Shown: one piece after another, positions 26,327 through 34,760 of the stretch
How positions within the stretch are numbered: position 1 is the first letter of the stretch
Layout of the letters: every line of letters begins with the position of its first letter
Source: CAVOHU01 sp963843385
GTDB lineage: Bacteria; Acidobacteriota; Vicinamibacteria; Vicinamibacterales; JAKQTR01
Direction: 5' to 3'
Length of the DNA: 64,000 nucleotides
Assembly: GCA_963843385.1 (NCBI GenBank)
Contig: CAWJJY010000005.1
Span: forward strand, 682,001-746,000
Position numbers and translations under genes: made by a program
Notes under the pieces: generated by a model
What the model was told of the DNA's origin: nothing
Seen by the model: the letters and a program-made list of their open reading frames with translations, nothing else
Database searches by the model: none

Positions 26327-26884
26327 TCAGTCGTCCCGCGCCGCGAGATAGACGGCGATGGGTGCAATGATCAGGCAGGCGCCGAGTGCAATCGCCGCAA
26401 TCAGAGATGCGGGCAGGGTGAAGGCGAGCGGCGACGGAAGGGTCACCGACGGTCCGAGCTCGCGCAGCCAGACGACCCAGGCCATCAACCACGACGCCCC
26501 GGGCACAAGGAGCGCGAGCGCCAGGCCAGCGACAGCCGCCAACCCGACCGCGACCGTCACCGGCACCGGGCGAGCCGCCGCGCGTGCCGCATCCTGCCTC
26601 GCGCGGAGCTCGGCGCGCCAGAACACGGTGCCCGCAGCGGGAATGCGGACGCTCGCACGCATCGCGTCGCGCTCCGCCCGCAGGGCCGACGTCACCTTGA
26701 CCAGCGATGCACACGACGTGCAGGCCGAGACGTGGTCGCGAAGGGCATCGTCGGAACCGTCGAGCCATGCCCCCGCCAACACGGCCCGGAGGACCTCGTC
26801 CTCCCGCGGACATGCCTCCACACCACTGGCAGACTGCCGACTCGCATCCGGTCCCGCCGACTCGACGGTTCGTCGCGTGATCAT
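26327..26884 (-). CDS. Anti-sigma factor with zinc-finger (ZAS-like) domain and membrane helices
   Basis: A 185-residue protein. Its N-terminus carries CPREDEVLRAVL and HVSACTSC, the HxxxCxxC arrangement of the zinc-binding anti-sigma domain (zf-HC2-like). Two hydrophobic segments follow (about residues 108-128 and 155-178), so it is inner-membrane anchored. It lies 99 bp downstream of an ECF sigma gene on the same strand, the normal order for a cognate pair. It should hold the sigma factor inactive until an envelope signal arrives. Confidence 0.75.
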   Translation of the reverse strand: MITRRTVESAGPDASRQSASGVEACPREDEVLRAVLAGAWLDGSDDALRDHVSACTSCASLVKVTSALRAERDAMRASVRIPAAGTVFWRAELRARQDAARAAARPVPVTVAVGLAAVAGLALALLVPGASWLMAWVVWLRELGPSVTLPSPLAFTLPASLIAAIALGACLIIAPIAVYLAARDD

Positions 26885-26983
26885 GCCCTCACGACCTGGT
26901 CCATCCGTTCACTGTCCCACCGGGCCGGCCAGCCCACGATTCGGCACCGCGCTGATCTCATCGCGTTCCGCCTGACCCACCGT

Positions 26984-27532
26984 CTACGCGCCCAACAGCC
27001 GCGCAAGTCGCCTGCGCGCCCTGAAGAGCATCACCCGCACGCTCCGGGCTCTCAGGCCCAGTGTGTCTGCGATCTCGACGTGTGTTGACCCTTCCGCGTA
27101 CGCGAGCCAGAGGATCTGCCTGTCGCGCATCTTCAGCCGTGACATCGCGCGGTTGAGGTCGGCGTGGCGAACCCGGCGATTGGGATCGTCGATCGTCGAC
27201 GGATCCGGGTTGAGGTCGTCGAGACCCAACGAGCGTTCGCGCGAAAACGGCCGCCTGACCCGGTCGCGAACAAGGTTGGTCCCGATCCGAAACAGGTAAC
27301 GCCGTCGATGCGCGTCGTCGGCGTACGCGGCGCGAGACCGCAGGAAGCGATAGTAGGCGTCCTGGAGGAGGTCGTCGGCGAGCGTCGAACTTCCGCTGAT
27401 TCGCGCCAGGTAGGCCCAGAGGGCGTGCGCGGTCTGGTCATAGAAAGTCCGGAACGCATCCTCGTCCATCTGGAATGCGTCGGCCTGGTCCGCCGTGCCT
27501 GCCTGGAGACGTGCCACGTCTGAGGCCGTCAT
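26984..27532 (-). CDS. ECF-type RNA polymerase sigma factor
   Basis: A 182-residue sigma-70 family ECF factor. Region 2 is visible as FRTFYDQTAHALWAYLARI then LADDLLQDAYYRFLR. Region 4 is an HTH in RDRQILWLAYAEGSTHVEIA and LGLRARSVRVMLFRARRRL. The ATG at 27532 is preferred over a TTG at 27541. It begins 14 bp after the upstream membrane-protein gene, and the anti-sigma gene follows, giving a three-gene operon. The target regulon cannot be inferred. Confidence 0.9.
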   Translation of the reverse strand: MTASDVARLQAGTADQADAFQMDEDAFRTFYDQTAHALWAYLARISGSSTLADDLLQDAYYRFLRSRAAYADDAHRRRYLFRIGTNLVRDRVRRPFSRERSLGLDDLNPDPSTIDDPNRRVRHADLNRAMSRLKMRDRQILWLAYAEGSTHVEIADTLGLRARSVRVMLFRARRRLARLLGA

Positions 27533-27546
27533 GATCGCCAATTATC

Positions 27547-28491
27547 TCACGCGCCCGGGTCGGCGCTCGTCGGCTCTGATCGCGGCCGAATCCGCTCGAA
27601 CATCCCGAGACGACGGGACAGGAAGTAGGAGACGGCAGCGGCCGCCACGAAGCCGAGCCCCAGTGAGAGCGCCAGAACACCGGTCGCGAACAGCGGCTGC
27701 TGGACACCTTCCATCACGTTGTAGCTGACGAAGAGGAGCCCCAGCCCGCCGGCCGCGAGTACCAGGCCGGCCTGCACGCCCCAGAGCACCCAGCGAAGCG
27801 AGCCCGCGAGGTCCGGCAGCGGCGGCTCGGGGGCGATGGGCGCCGATTCGAGGAACCGGCGGCCCGCCGGCGACTGGACGTAGGCGATGAGGTCCTCGGT
27901 CGCGGTGAAGCGGTCGAGGAGCTTGTTGTGCACCTCCACCTGCGTCTTCGAGAGCCGGAGCCAGCGGCGGTAGTCGACCAGCAGCTTGATGAGCCACGCG
28001 AGCGTGCCCGTGATGACCAGGAAGACCAGGAAGAACGCAATCCCTTCCGTCAGTCTCCGCCACAGGTCCAGCATCTCGCTCTCGCGCGTCGGCGGCGCGC
28101 TCTGGGAGCCGATGTAGACGTTTTCGAAGAAGAACCGGGGATCCCGCGTGATCTCGGGATGCTGTGCCACGAAGGCTGAGAGCGCCGGATAGGGCGCGAG
28201 ATAGTCGCGATTGATGAGGAGCGAAGGATCCAGCTTCAGGACGCGCCCGAGCGACGAGGGCGACCGCTGGAGAATGGCTTCGAGCTGCTCCCTTGTCCGG
28301 CCGGCGTCCTGGTCGTCCGCGCTGACGAAGGTCGGCGCCGCGGGTGCCGGCTGGGCGCCACGCGCGGCGGGCGAGGCCGGCGAGGCGGCCGGCTGACGGG
28401 GCGCAGCCGTCGCAGACGAGGCAAGAATGAAGCCGAGCGCGAAGATCAGGGCGACCGCTTGACCGGCGCGAGCTGGGGTCATGTCGTGCAT
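27547..28491 (-). CDS. Hypothetical membrane protein upstream of ECF sigma gene
   Basis: A 314-residue protein with a signal peptide (about residues 1-29), a Pro/Ala-rich linker (to about 50), a soluble section (RTREQLEAILQRSPSSLGRV) and three later membrane helices (about 150-174, 238-260 and 268-290). I do not recognise the family. Being first in an operon with an ECF sigma and a zinc anti-sigma suggests a role in the same envelope-signalling pathway, or simply as a regulated target. In-frame alternatives for the start include the Met at codon 4. Confidence 0.6.
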   Translation of the reverse strand: MHDMTPARAGQAVALIFALGFILASSATAAPRQPAASPASPAARGAQPAPAAPTFVSADDQDAGRTREQLEAILQRSPSSLGRVLKLDPSLLINRDYLAPYPALSAFVAQHPEITRDPRFFFENVYIGSQSAPPTRESEMLDLWRRLTEGIAFFLVFLVITGTLAWLIKLLVDYRRWLRLSKTQVEVHNKLLDRFTATEDLIAYVQSPAGRRFLESAPIAPEPPLPDLAGSLRWVLWGVQAGLVLAAGGLGLLFVSYNVMEGVQQPLFATGVLALSLGLGFVAAAAVSYFLSRRLGMFERIRPRSEPTSADPGA

Positions 28492-28557
28492 TCCTCCTGA
28501 CCCCTATTACGCTCGAGGCCGCCCGGTGGTTAACCGCGCTCCATCTTCTTATCACCG

Positions 28558-28800
28558 CCCGCCGCGAGCCGTAGCGAGCGGGTCGGCCGTTCCGCTGTCC
28601 CGCTCGCGCTCGCCGCCCCTCGACCTTGCTCGGGGCGCCCTGAGCAACGTCGAAGGGCGGCAAACCGCGTCTGCGGGGTGCTGTCGGCGGCCGGGCTGGG
28701 TCCAACCCAGCCCGGATTTCGGCCCGTTCGACGCGGTTTGCGACCTGACGCCCTCGGCTCGGCTCAAGGGACCGGCGTCACGGCCGACCCGCTCGCCACG
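28558..28800. repeat. Nested inverted-repeat element
   Basis: The 336-bp gap 28492-28827 has no gene but a set of nested dyads. The outer arms are 17 bp and perfect (28574-28590 with 28780-28796). The middle arms GCAAACCGCGTC (28660-28671) and GACGCGGTTTGC (28730-28741) are 12 bp and perfect. The inner hairpin CCGGGCTGGGT / ACCCAGCCCGG (28691-28701, 28705-28715) has an 11-bp stem and a 3-base loop. The dispersed core CCTGAGC-N3-GTCGAAGG (28639-28656) also lies inside. The whole could fold as one long hairpin or cruciform. Confidence 0.75.
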
Positions 28801-28827
28801 CCCGTCAGCCGGCTCACTCCGTCGACC

Positions 28828-31428
28828 TCAGCGCCAATACGGTTCCCACTCGATGCAGCCGGGCTCCATCTTCCGCAGCCAGTCGAGCGCGGGCTGGCCG
28901 ATGGGTGCGCCGGGCGGCACCTCGGGCGGCGTGACTCTCTGATACGAAGATGGGTCGTCCAGAAACCGCTTGATGTCGCGCGCGAGCAGCGCCTGGGCTG
29001 CAGCCTCGTCCAAGTCGGCACCGAGCGCGCCCTTGCCGAGGTCGACGATCCTCCTCTCGATCTTGGCCGTCGCAATGGCCCTCACCTGGGGCATCGGGGA
29101 TCCCGCGGCCAGCGCCATGAGCTCGTCGATCACCACGCGCTCGACCGTTCGGCGAATCTCGGCCTCGTACGCGCCGGCTGCCTGAGCGCCAAACGAAGAC
29201 GCGAACAGCGCCTCGATCACCTCGTCCAGCCCGGGCAGCGACGGATCGACAGCGTGCTGTTCGACGATCCGCGCGGCGCGCTCGTCCTGCAGGATGTTCG
29301 ACACAGTGTGGTAGGCGGCGATCGCGGCCGGCGTGAGCACGTCGAATGTTCCGCCCGTGTAGCGCGGGAAGAGCTCCCGGTGAGCGCCGTATCCGTCCGG
29401 CCTGGGCGGCAGCCGCTTGACGACGCTGTCCGGGAGCGCGAGCGCCGACGGCGCCAGCGTGGCACCGAGGGCCTTGAGCGCCGCGCGCTGTTCTGAGCCG
29501 GTGGCCCAGGTGAACGGCACGCGGCCGTCCCCGCGCATGGCGTAGATGTAATGCTGGCCGCCGAGCACCGAGGCGGCCGCCTCGACCTGGTAGCGATGAT
29601 GGAGGTAGAGCGGCAGGAGGACCTCCTCCATCAGTGCCAACGGCTGGCCCGCGCGAACCGCGTTGTCTCCGAACTTCGACAGCGCCACGCGGCGGATCTC
29701 CATCAGGCGAGTCAGCTCGGCTGCCGCGTCGGTTGCGTTCGACCACTGGTCGACGCGCGGATGGGCGTCCATGTCCTGGTTGGTCAGGTAGACGAGGTCC
29801 TTCTTCCACGCCTCGTCGAGGATCGCCGAGAGCGCCTGTGCCTCGTTGGTGCCGGGCGGGAAATCCTGGTAGCCGTATGTGATGGCCACCTTGTCCCACA
29901 CGCCGATGCCGACCTCATAGACCTTCGAGACGTCGAACGTCCCGTCGGCCTTCAGGGTGACAAGGGGAAACGGATAGTCCATCACCGAGATGCGGCCGGC
30001 CGTGCTGTCGTAATACTGATGTCCAAGGCCCAGCGTATGGCCGATCTCGTGGGCCGCCAGCTGCCTGATCCGGGCGATCGCCCACTCCCGCAGCTCCGGC
30101 GCCGGCTCCGTGCCGGTCTTGTACGGCGCGAGCAGCCCCTCGGCGATCAGATAGTCCTGCCGATCGCGCAGGGATCCGAGCTCGACAACGCCTTTGATGA
30201 TCTCGCCCGTGCGGGGATCCACCACCGATCCGCCCGTGCTCCAGCCTCGCGTCGATCGGTGCACCCAATTGACGACGTTGTACCGGATGTCGAGCGGGCT
30301 CACGCCTTCGGGCAGCAGCTCAACCCGAAATGCGTTGCGGTACCCGGCCGCCTCGAACGCCTGGTTCCACCAGCGAGCGCCGTCGAGCAGGGCGGAACGG
30401 ATCGGCTCGGGCGCGCCGGGATCGATGTAGTAGGTGATCGGCTTGACCGGGTCGCTGATCTTCGCTTTCGGATCGGCTTTCTGCAGCCGATGCCGGCGCA
30501 GGTACCTCACGGTCATCGGCTCGCTGAGCGGCGCGGAGTAGTCCTGGAACGCGAGGTCGCCGAACCCCGATCGCGGATCGTACTTGCGGGGCTTGTAGGT
30601 GGCGTCCGGCAGCTCGACCAGCGAGTGATGGACCCGGATGCTCGCCGACTCTCCGGTGGCGGCCACCGCGTTCACCCCGTCGAAGTACTGCGGGTTGGTG
30701 CCTCCCCTGCCGCCCCCGCGGCCGCCGCCTGCACCGCCCGCCGCACCGGGCTGAATCACGAAGGTCAGTTCGACCTCGAGCTCGGTGTTCTTCGGGAAGT
30801 TCTGCGTCATCGGCAGGTAGATCGTGCTGCGCGAGTTGTCCAGGCGATACGAACCCGGGCGCAGCCTCGCACCGATGTTGGTCGAATCGCGGATCAGGAA
30901 CTCGGTCGCGTCGACCAGCACGCGGCCCGCCGATTCGGCGACCGCCTGGAACCCCCACAGGACCGATCGCGCGAATGCGTCCCGCACATCCTTCACTTCG
31001 ACGGGGTTCGTGCTCTGGGAGCGGTATCGGTAGTTCGGCTGAACGAGCAGGATCTTCGGCCCGACCCGTTCGAAGAAGACGATGCGCGAGCCGGCCAGCG
31101 CCCCGCGATCGATGCCGATGTCGTTCGAGCCCAGGCCCGAGGCGATGCCCGAGCTCAGCAGCACTTCGGCGTTGAACCGCGCGATCTCGAGGAACAGTTG
31201 GCCGGAGCGCTCCTCCCAGTAGACGGGAAAGAACCCGTCGATCTTCTTCATCGACCCGGTCCGGTCCTCGATGGAAGGCAGTGGGCCCGCAGCGCCGCGC
31301 TGGCCCGACGTCGGCTGCGCGGTTACGGCGCGTGCCGGCATCAGCAGCGCGGCTGCGATCAGGACCGCGATTAGGCGACCGGCGTGAATCGGGGAGCCAA
31401 CTCGTGACCCGAGTCTGAATCGAACCAT
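28828..31428 (-). CDS. Secreted zinc metalloprotease, metzincin-like (DUF5117/DUF4953 type)
   Basis: An 866-residue protein with a signal peptide (about residues 1-38, ending near VTAQP). It contains the extended zinc motif HEIGHTLGLGHQ and, shortly after, VMDYP as the Met-turn, the hallmarks of metzincins. The surrounding sequence matches the DUF5117-DUF4953 layout of large bacterial secreted proteases. A Gly/Arg run (GGAGGGRGGGRGG) falls in the N-terminal half. The start at 31428 is six bases after GGAGG. The ORF is open upstream to 33312, but that part is only the antisense of the BNR gene. It is divergent from the BNR-repeat gene. Confidence 0.85.
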   Translation of the reverse strand: MVRFRLGSRVGSPIHAGRLIAVLIAAALLMPARAVTAQPTSGQRGAAGPLPSIEDRTGSMKKIDGFFPVYWEERSGQLFLEIARFNAEVLLSSGIASGLGSNDIGIDRGALAGSRIVFFERVGPKILLVQPNYRYRSQSTNPVEVKDVRDAFARSVLWGFQAVAESAGRVLVDATEFLIRDSTNIGARLRPGSYRLDNSRSTIYLPMTQNFPKNTELEVELTFVIQPGAAGGAGGGRGGGRGGTNPQYFDGVNAVAATGESASIRVHHSLVELPDATYKPRKYDPRSGFGDLAFQDYSAPLSEPMTVRYLRRHRLQKADPKAKISDPVKPITYYIDPGAPEPIRSALLDGARWWNQAFEAAGYRNAFRVELLPEGVSPLDIRYNVVNWVHRSTRGWSTGGSVVDPRTGEIIKGVVELGSLRDRQDYLIAEGLLAPYKTGTEPAPELREWAIARIRQLAAHEIGHTLGLGHQYYDSTAGRISVMDYPFPLVTLKADGTFDVSKVYEVGIGVWDKVAITYGYQDFPPGTNEAQALSAILDEAWKKDLVYLTNQDMDAHPRVDQWSNATDAAAELTRLMEIRRVALSKFGDNAVRAGQPLALMEEVLLPLYLHHRYQVEAAASVLGGQHYIYAMRGDGRVPFTWATGSEQRAALKALGATLAPSALALPDSVVKRLPPRPDGYGAHRELFPRYTGGTFDVLTPAAIAAYHTVSNILQDERAARIVEQHAVDPSLPGLDEVIEALFASSFGAQAAGAYEAEIRRTVERVVIDELMALAAGSPMPQVRAIATAKIERRIVDLGKGALGADLDEAAAQALLARDIKRFLDDPSSYQRVTPPEVPPGAPIGQPALDWLRKMEPGCIEWEPYWR

Positions 31429-31504
31429 AGTGCGCCTCCGCATGCGTTGATCGGGGAGAACCCGTTCGAAAAGTCTACGCGGAGTATGCGTGTTTCCCAA
31501 GCGG

Positions 31505-31510
31505 TATACT
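31505..31510 (+). promoter_or_regulatory. Putative -10 element of the BNR-repeat gene
   Basis: TATACT lies 36 bp upstream of the ATG at 31546, inside the 117-bp divergent gap. No clear -35 is found at standard spacing. Confidence 0.3.
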
Positions 31511-31545
31511 GCTGTCACCCAACCCGTCTGATCCCCGGAGGTCGC

Positions 31546-34500
31546 ATGCGACGATGGTGGCCGCGCTTGATTCCCGTCCTGTCCACGGTGGTGGTTTTCG
31601 TGCTGCTGGCACCCGGCGTGCACCCGGCCGCGCAGACCCCGCCCGACCAGGGGCTCTATCCCGACAGCATGTTCAGCGGGCTCCGCTGGCGGAACATCGG
31701 CCCGAATCGCGGAGGCCGATCGATCGCGGCCGCCGGCAGTCCGTCGCGGCCGCTCGAGTACTACTTCGGTGCCACGGGCGGAGGCATCTGGAAGACGACC
31801 GACGGCGGCACGACATGGCGGCCCGTTGCGGACCGGTTCCTCAAGACGTCCTCGGTCGGCGCGTTGGCTGTCTCGGAATCGAATCCCGATATCGTCTACG
31901 CCGGCATGGGCGAAGTGGAACTGCGCGGCAACGTCATCCAGGGCGACGGCGTGTATCGATCGTCCGACGGGGGGAAGACCTGGACAGAGGCCGGGCTGAA
32001 GGACTCGCAGGCCATCGGGCGGATCCGCATCCACCCGAAGAACCCGGATCTGGTGTACGCGGCGGTGCTCGGGAAGACCTACGGGCCGAGCCCGGAACGC
32101 GGCGTCTTCCGCTCGAAGGACGGCGGCAAGACATGGGAGCGCGTGCTGTTTCGTGACGTCAGGACGGGCGCCGTCGATCTGTCGATCGACGCGAACAATC
32201 CGGACGTGATGTACGCCGGAATGTGGGAGGCCTATCGAACGCCTCATTCGCTCTCGAGCGGCGGGCCCGGAAGCGGCCTCTTCAAGTCGACCGATGGCGG
32301 GACGACGTGGACGGAGTTGACCAGGAATCCCGGACTGCCAGCCGGCCTCTGGGGAAAGGTCGGGATCGCCGTGTCGCCCGCCGACAGCGCGCGCGTCTAC
32401 GCGATCATCGAGAACGAGAACGGCGGCGTCTTTGCCTCGGACGACGGCGGGGCGACCTGGAAATCGGTCAACACCGAGCGCCGCCTGCGCCAGCGCGCGT
32501 TCTACTACACGCGAATCTACGCGGATCCGAAGCAGCGCGACACGATGTATGTCCTCAATACCGGGTTCTACCGCTCGATCGACGGCGGCAAGACCTACCG
32601 GGCCATTCGCGTTCCGCACGGCGACAACCACGACCTCTGGATCGCGTCCGACGATCCGAAACGGATGATCAACAGCAATGACGGCGGCGCCAACGTGTCG
32701 ATCAACGGCGGCGAGACCTGGACCAAACAGGAGTACCCGACCGCCCAGTTCTACAGCGCCTTCCTGACGGCGCACGTGCCCTACCAGGTCTGCGGGTCGC
32801 AGCAGGACAACTCGACCGCCTGCGTGCCGAGCACGGGAACGGGCGACGAATACTATGAAGTGGGCGGCGGCGAGAGCGGCTACATCGCCCCCGATCCGCT
32901 CAACCCGGACGTGTTCTACGCGGGCAGCTACGGCGGCCTCCTGACCCGGTTCGACCACAAGACCGGCCAGCAGCGGGCGGTCAACGTGTGGCCGGACAAC
33001 CCGATGGGCTACTCGGCCAAGGACATCACCGAGCGCTTCCAGTGGACCTATCCGATCGTGATCTCGCCGGCGGACCAGAAGACGCTCTTTGTCGGGTCGC
33101 AGCACGTCTGGCGCACCACCAACGGGGGCCAGAGCTGGGAGCGCATCAGCGGAGATCTCACGCGACACGATCCGGGCACGATGGGACCGTCGGGCGGCCC
33201 GATCACGCTCGATCAGACGGGTGTCGAGACCTATGCCGTCGTGTTCACGATCGCCCCTTCCCGCCTCGACGCCAAGATCATCTGGGCGGGATCCGACGAT
33301 GGGCTCGTGCACGTGACACAGGATGCGGGAAAGTCCTGGACCGATGTCACGCCGAATGGTCTCCCGGAATTCGCGCGCATCAGCCTGATCGAAGCCTCAC
33401 CGCACAAGCCGGGCACGGCGTTTCTGGCTGCGAACCGGTACCAGCGCAACGATCGCGCCCCGTATGTCTACCGCACCGAGGATTTCGGGCGATCCTGGAC
33501 GAAGATCGTGAACGGCATCCCTGCCGATGATTTCGCCCGATCGATCCGCGAGGACATCCGGAAGCCCGGCCTGCTCTATCTCGGCACCGAGACGGGCATC
33601 TACGTCTCGTTCAACAACGGCGGCACGTGGCAATCGCTGAGGCTCGAGCTGCCGGTCACGCCCGTCCACGGGATCGTGTCGACCGACACCGACCTGGTCA
33701 TCGCGACGCACGGCCGGTCGTTCTACATCATGGACAACGCGGCGATCCTGCGCCAGTTCACGCCCGAGCTGCCCACCGAATCGCTGCACCTGTTCGCCCC
33801 GCCGCCGGCCATGCGCTCGGTCAGCCGCGGCGTGCCCATCGACTATTACCTCAAGGGCGCCGCCGACAAGGTCACCATCGACTTCCTCGACGCCCAAGGG
33901 CAGGTCGTGAACACGTTTGCCGGCGAGCCGCAGAAGGAAAAGCCCGCGCCGGAGGCCGCACCTCCCGTCGAGGAGGAAGGGCCGAGACGGCCCGCCCCGC
34001 GCGTGACCACCCGGGCCGGCATGAACCGGTTCACGTGGGACATGCGTTATGGGAGCGCCAAGGATTTCCCCGGCCTGATCATGTGGTCGGGCAGCGTTCG
34101 CGGGCCAATCGCCCCTCCGGGCGCCTATCAGGTCCGCCTGACCGCGGGCACGGACTCGAAGACGCAGTCGTTCACGATCGTGCGCAACCCGACCATCGCC
34201 GGCCTGACCGATGCCGACCTGCAGGAGCAATTCACGCTCGCCCGGCAGATCAATCAGCGGGTGGGCCAGGCGAACGAGGCCGTGACTCGGATCCGGGACC
34301 TGAAGAAGCAGCTCGGCGAGCGGCTGGATGCGCTGAAGGCCAAGGAGAAGGGCCAGAGCGCATCAGTCACCCGGCTCAACACGGAAGCCTTCATCAACAA
34401 GTTGACGATCGTGGAGGGCGAGATCTACCAGTATCGCAACCAGAGCAGCCAGGATCCGCTCAACTTCCCGATCAAGCTCAACAACAAGCTGGCCGCGCTG

Positions 34501-34674
34501 CAGGGAATCGTCGAGAGCGGAGACGGCAAGCCGACGCAGCCCTCCTACGAGGTGTTCAAGCTTCTCGACGGACAGCTGGCCGAGCAGCTGGCGAGGCTCG
34601 ACGCCATCGTGAAGAACGACATCTCGGCGCTCAACAAGGATCTGGTGAAGAAGAAGCTCGAGGTGGTGAAGTAG
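31546..34674 (+). CDS. Secreted BNR/Asp-box beta-propeller protein (sortilin-like)
   Basis: A 1042-residue exported protein with a signal peptide (about residues 1-29). It carries at least seven Asp-box repeats, including TTDGGTTW, SSDGGKTW, SKDGGKTW, STDGGTTW, SDDGGATW, SIDGGKTY and TTNGGQSW. This indicates one or two beta-propellers like those of VPS10/sortilin and related glycosyl-hydrolase-annotated proteins. A C-terminal part (from about residue 860) has a beta-sandwich-like stretch and then a Lys/Glu-rich helical tail. No glycosidase active site is evident, so a binding role is as likely as catalysis. GGAGG precedes the ATG at 31546. Confidence 0.85.
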   Translation: MRRWWPRLIPVLSTVVVFVLLAPGVHPAAQTPPDQGLYPDSMFSGLRWRNIGPNRGGRSIAAAGSPSRPLEYYFGATGGGIWKTTDGGTTWRPVADRFLKTSSVGALAVSESNPDIVYAGMGEVELRGNVIQGDGVYRSSDGGKTWTEAGLKDSQAIGRIRIHPKNPDLVYAAVLGKTYGPSPERGVFRSKDGGKTWERVLFRDVRTGAVDLSIDANNPDVMYAGMWEAYRTPHSLSSGGPGSGLFKSTDGGTTWTELTRNPGLPAGLWGKVGIAVSPADSARVYAIIENENGGVFASDDGGATWKSVNTERRLRQRAFYYTRIYADPKQRDTMYVLNTGFYRSIDGGKTYRAIRVPHGDNHDLWIASDDPKRMINSNDGGANVSINGGETWTKQEYPTAQFYSAFLTAHVPYQVCGSQQDNSTACVPSTGTGDEYYEVGGGESGYIAPDPLNPDVFYAGSYGGLLTRFDHKTGQQRAVNVWPDNPMGYSAKDITERFQWTYPIVISPADQKTLFVGSQHVWRTTNGGQSWERISGDLTRHDPGTMGPSGGPITLDQTGVETYAVVFTIAPSRLDAKIIWAGSDDGLVHVTQDAGKSWTDVTPNGLPEFARISLIEASPHKPGTAFLAANRYQRNDRAPYVYRTEDFGRSWTKIVNGIPADDFARSIREDIRKPGLLYLGTETGIYVSFNNGGTWQSLRLELPVTPVHGIVSTDTDLVIATHGRSFYIMDNAAILRQFTPELPTESLHLFAPPPAMRSVSRGVPIDYYLKGAADKVTIDFLDAQGQVVNTFAGEPQKEKPAPEAAPPVEEEGPRRPAPRVTTRAGMNRFTWDMRYGSAKDFPGLIMWSGSVRGPIAPPGAYQVRLTAGTDSKTQSFTIVRNPTIAGLTDADLQEQFTLARQINQRVGQANEAVTRIRDLKKQLGERLDALKAKEKGQSASVTRLNTEAFINKLTIVEGEIYQYRNQSSQDPLNFPIKLNNKLAALQGIVESGDGKPTQPSYEVFKLLDGQLAEQLARLDAIVKNDISALNKDLVKKKLEVVK

Positions 34675-34760
34675 AAGGGCTGGAGGCGGGCGGCTGGCGG
34701 CTGGAGGCCGGAGGCTGGCGGGACCGCACAGCCCGTAGCCGGCAGCCAGATCAGGGAACC
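34675..34760. repeat. GGCTGGAGG-family repeats in a convergent gap
   Basis: A short gap filled by imperfect copies of GGCTGGAGGC / GGCTGGCGG (about 34679-34722). These are the reverse complement of the CTCCAGCC elements at 26293, 36151 and 41160. It lies between the BNR gene and the thiolase gene. Confidence 0.55.

Noticed and set aside
31429..33312. N-terminal extension of the metzincin-like protease to 1494 residues
   Set aside because: It is antisense to the BNR-repeat gene; the signal peptide and GGAGG place the start at 31428.
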